Below are positions 63,140 to 64,000 of a stretch of 64,000 bases of DNA, in pieces. Below the pieces are notes generated by a model. That model saw nothing but the letters and a program-made list of their open reading frames with translations, did no database searches and was not told where the DNA came from. The translations under genes and the position numbers were made by a program. Each line of letters begins with the position of its first letter. Position 1 is the first letter of the stretch. This stretch comes from Desmodus rotundus (taxonomy: Eukaryota > Chordata > Mammalia > Chiroptera > Phyllostomidae). The stretch covers positions 57,553,159-57,617,158 of the forward strand of contig NC_071396.1 in the NCBI RefSeq assembly GCF_022682495.2, read 5' to 3'.

Positions 63140-63560
63140 TAGAAGTCATCATCTACACTGTTATCGTCACACCACCACTACCACCACTATCTCCATCATC
63201 ATTGCTACTACATTATCATCACCATTGCAGCCATCACTATCAGTGTTTGCAAAATCTTCACCATTACCACAAACATCAATTTCACCACCAACAAATATCA
63301 TCACTACCACCATAACCATCACAACACCAATACAATCACTATCATCAACACTACCACTATCCCTATCTCCACCAACACACCATTAAATACCACCTCTATC
63401 ACCTTTACCACTTTTATCTCACAATTACTACCTCCACTTAGACTCCCACCTTCCCCATCATTGTTGCCCCCACCATAGGGAATGTCACCATGACCATCAC
63501 AAACATCATCACTTCCACCTCCATCCACCATTACCACCAGCATTATCACCACCATTGATT
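63140..63560 (+). repeat. Third CAT/CAC triplet-rich tract
   Basis: ACCACCACTACCACCACTAT and ATCATTGCTACTACATTATC are typical; composition matches the tracts near 29 and 31 kb. The Val/Met/Gly-rich minus-strand frame is a by-product. Confidence 0.8.
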
Positions 63561-63870
63561 CTAAAATCACAGGGAGATCCTGCTAGATGTCTACCTCAAT
63601 ATATGTTCCCTTTTTTCTTTAGACACAGAATGCCAATTCTTTAGTGGGCACAAGGTCATGTGGAGCAAAGATCAAATTTCCCAGACTCCCTTGCAGCTAG
63701 TCATGGCCAAAAGACTAAGTTTTAGCTAATGGGCTAGGGGACTTAATGTAGGGGACTTTTCCAGGTTGTCTTTTCAAAGAAGGAGCATCCCCTCAACCAC
63801 ATTTATATCACTATGGTGCAGGCAACCATTCCCCCTTACCCATATTACAGTGATAGATTTCTAACAGGTC
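63561..63870. other. Intergenic sequence, nothing recognised
   Basis: No gene or repeat supported. Confidence 0.4.
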
Positions 63871-63874
63871 TTTC

Positions 63875-64000
63875 AGATTTTGCCTTTGCCTCCTGACTCC
63901 ATATAGTAGCCAAAGTATCACATGATAAGGTAAATCAGACCATGTGATTGCCTTATTTAAAACCTTCCAATAGCTTCCCAGAGATGTAGGATAAAATCCA
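63875..64000 (+). repeat. Start of an L2 LINE relic, cut by the window end
   Basis: AAAACCTTCCAATAGCTTCC followed by CAGAGATGTAGGATAAAATC is the L2 'cttcagtggcttcccattgc...aggataaaatcc' landmark. Confidence 0.5.

Noticed and set aside
52950..64000. The 3' end of EEFSEC, expected beyond DNAJB8 on the minus strand
   Set aside because: No coding exon resembling the selenocysteine elongation factor was found. The only elongation-factor sequence is the EEF1A1 retrocopy, so EEFSEC probably lies past the window.

Overview
The window is mammalian nuclear DNA, almost certainly from a bat. Two single-copy genes fix the locus: GATA2 (complete, plus strand, five coding exons, 480 codons) and, about 17 kb downstream on the same strand, the intronless-CDS gene DNAJB8 (233 codons). 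This order and orientation match the mammalian GATA2-DNAJB8 interval (human 3q21). The bat assignment rests on at least five copies of a tRNA-derived SINE whose head reads CCTGACCAGTGTGGCTTAGT and whose body carries the GAGAAACATCAAT-type segment. This is the VES family described from bats.

Layout. 1-8,868: GATA2 5' regulatory region. It holds a GATA-motif cluster at the far left, a palindromic GATA pair near 1,085, a CA-rich degenerate repeat, a likely distal (1S-type) first exon ending at 3,154, a long CpG-rich first intron, and a likely proximal (1G-type) first exon ending at 8,215. 8,869-16,670: GATA2 coding exons and 3'UTR. The intron after codon 339 holds the E-box-GATA composite known as the +9.5 enhancer, at +513 from the exon end. 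Another intron carries a terminal-inverted-repeat DNA transposon. 17,030-18,640: a degenerate GATC-rich array interrupted by a SINE. 19,300-21,350: an ORF1-only (HAL1-like) retrotransposon, minus strand. 21,400-33,090: ancient repeats, microsatellites and CAT/CAC triplet tracts, plus a candidate conserved noncoding element near 27,850. 33,100-34,180: DNAJB8. 34,200-43,570: mostly L2/MIR-type relics and an RTE-type LINE fragment. 43,578-52,305: a full-length EEF1A1 processed pseudogene (minus strand), split by a full-length L1 of about 6.9 kb that has tandem monomers in its 5'UTR. Both insertions keep 12-bp target-site duplications. 52,375-59,460: old LTR, SINE and LINE relics. 59,465-61,501: a second HAL1-like copy in the opposite orientation to the first, with an 18-bp target-site duplication. 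61,500-64,000: an L1 3' fragment, another triplet tract and the start of an L2 relic.

GATA2 is a zinc-finger transcription factor of haematopoietic stem and progenitor cells, endothelium and neurons. Much of the noncoding sequence around it looks like its own autoregulatory input (GATA and E-box motifs). DNAJB8 is an unrelated testis-biased HSP40-class chaperone that happens to be the next gene. Nearly everything else is transposon archaeology. I found no new protein-coding system. The most unusual items are the pair of ORF1-only retroelements sharing the same N-terminal frameshift, the nested EEF1A1/L1 insertion, the monomeric L1 5'UTR and the GATC-rich array. All repeat-family names are from memory of consensus sequences, not from a search.
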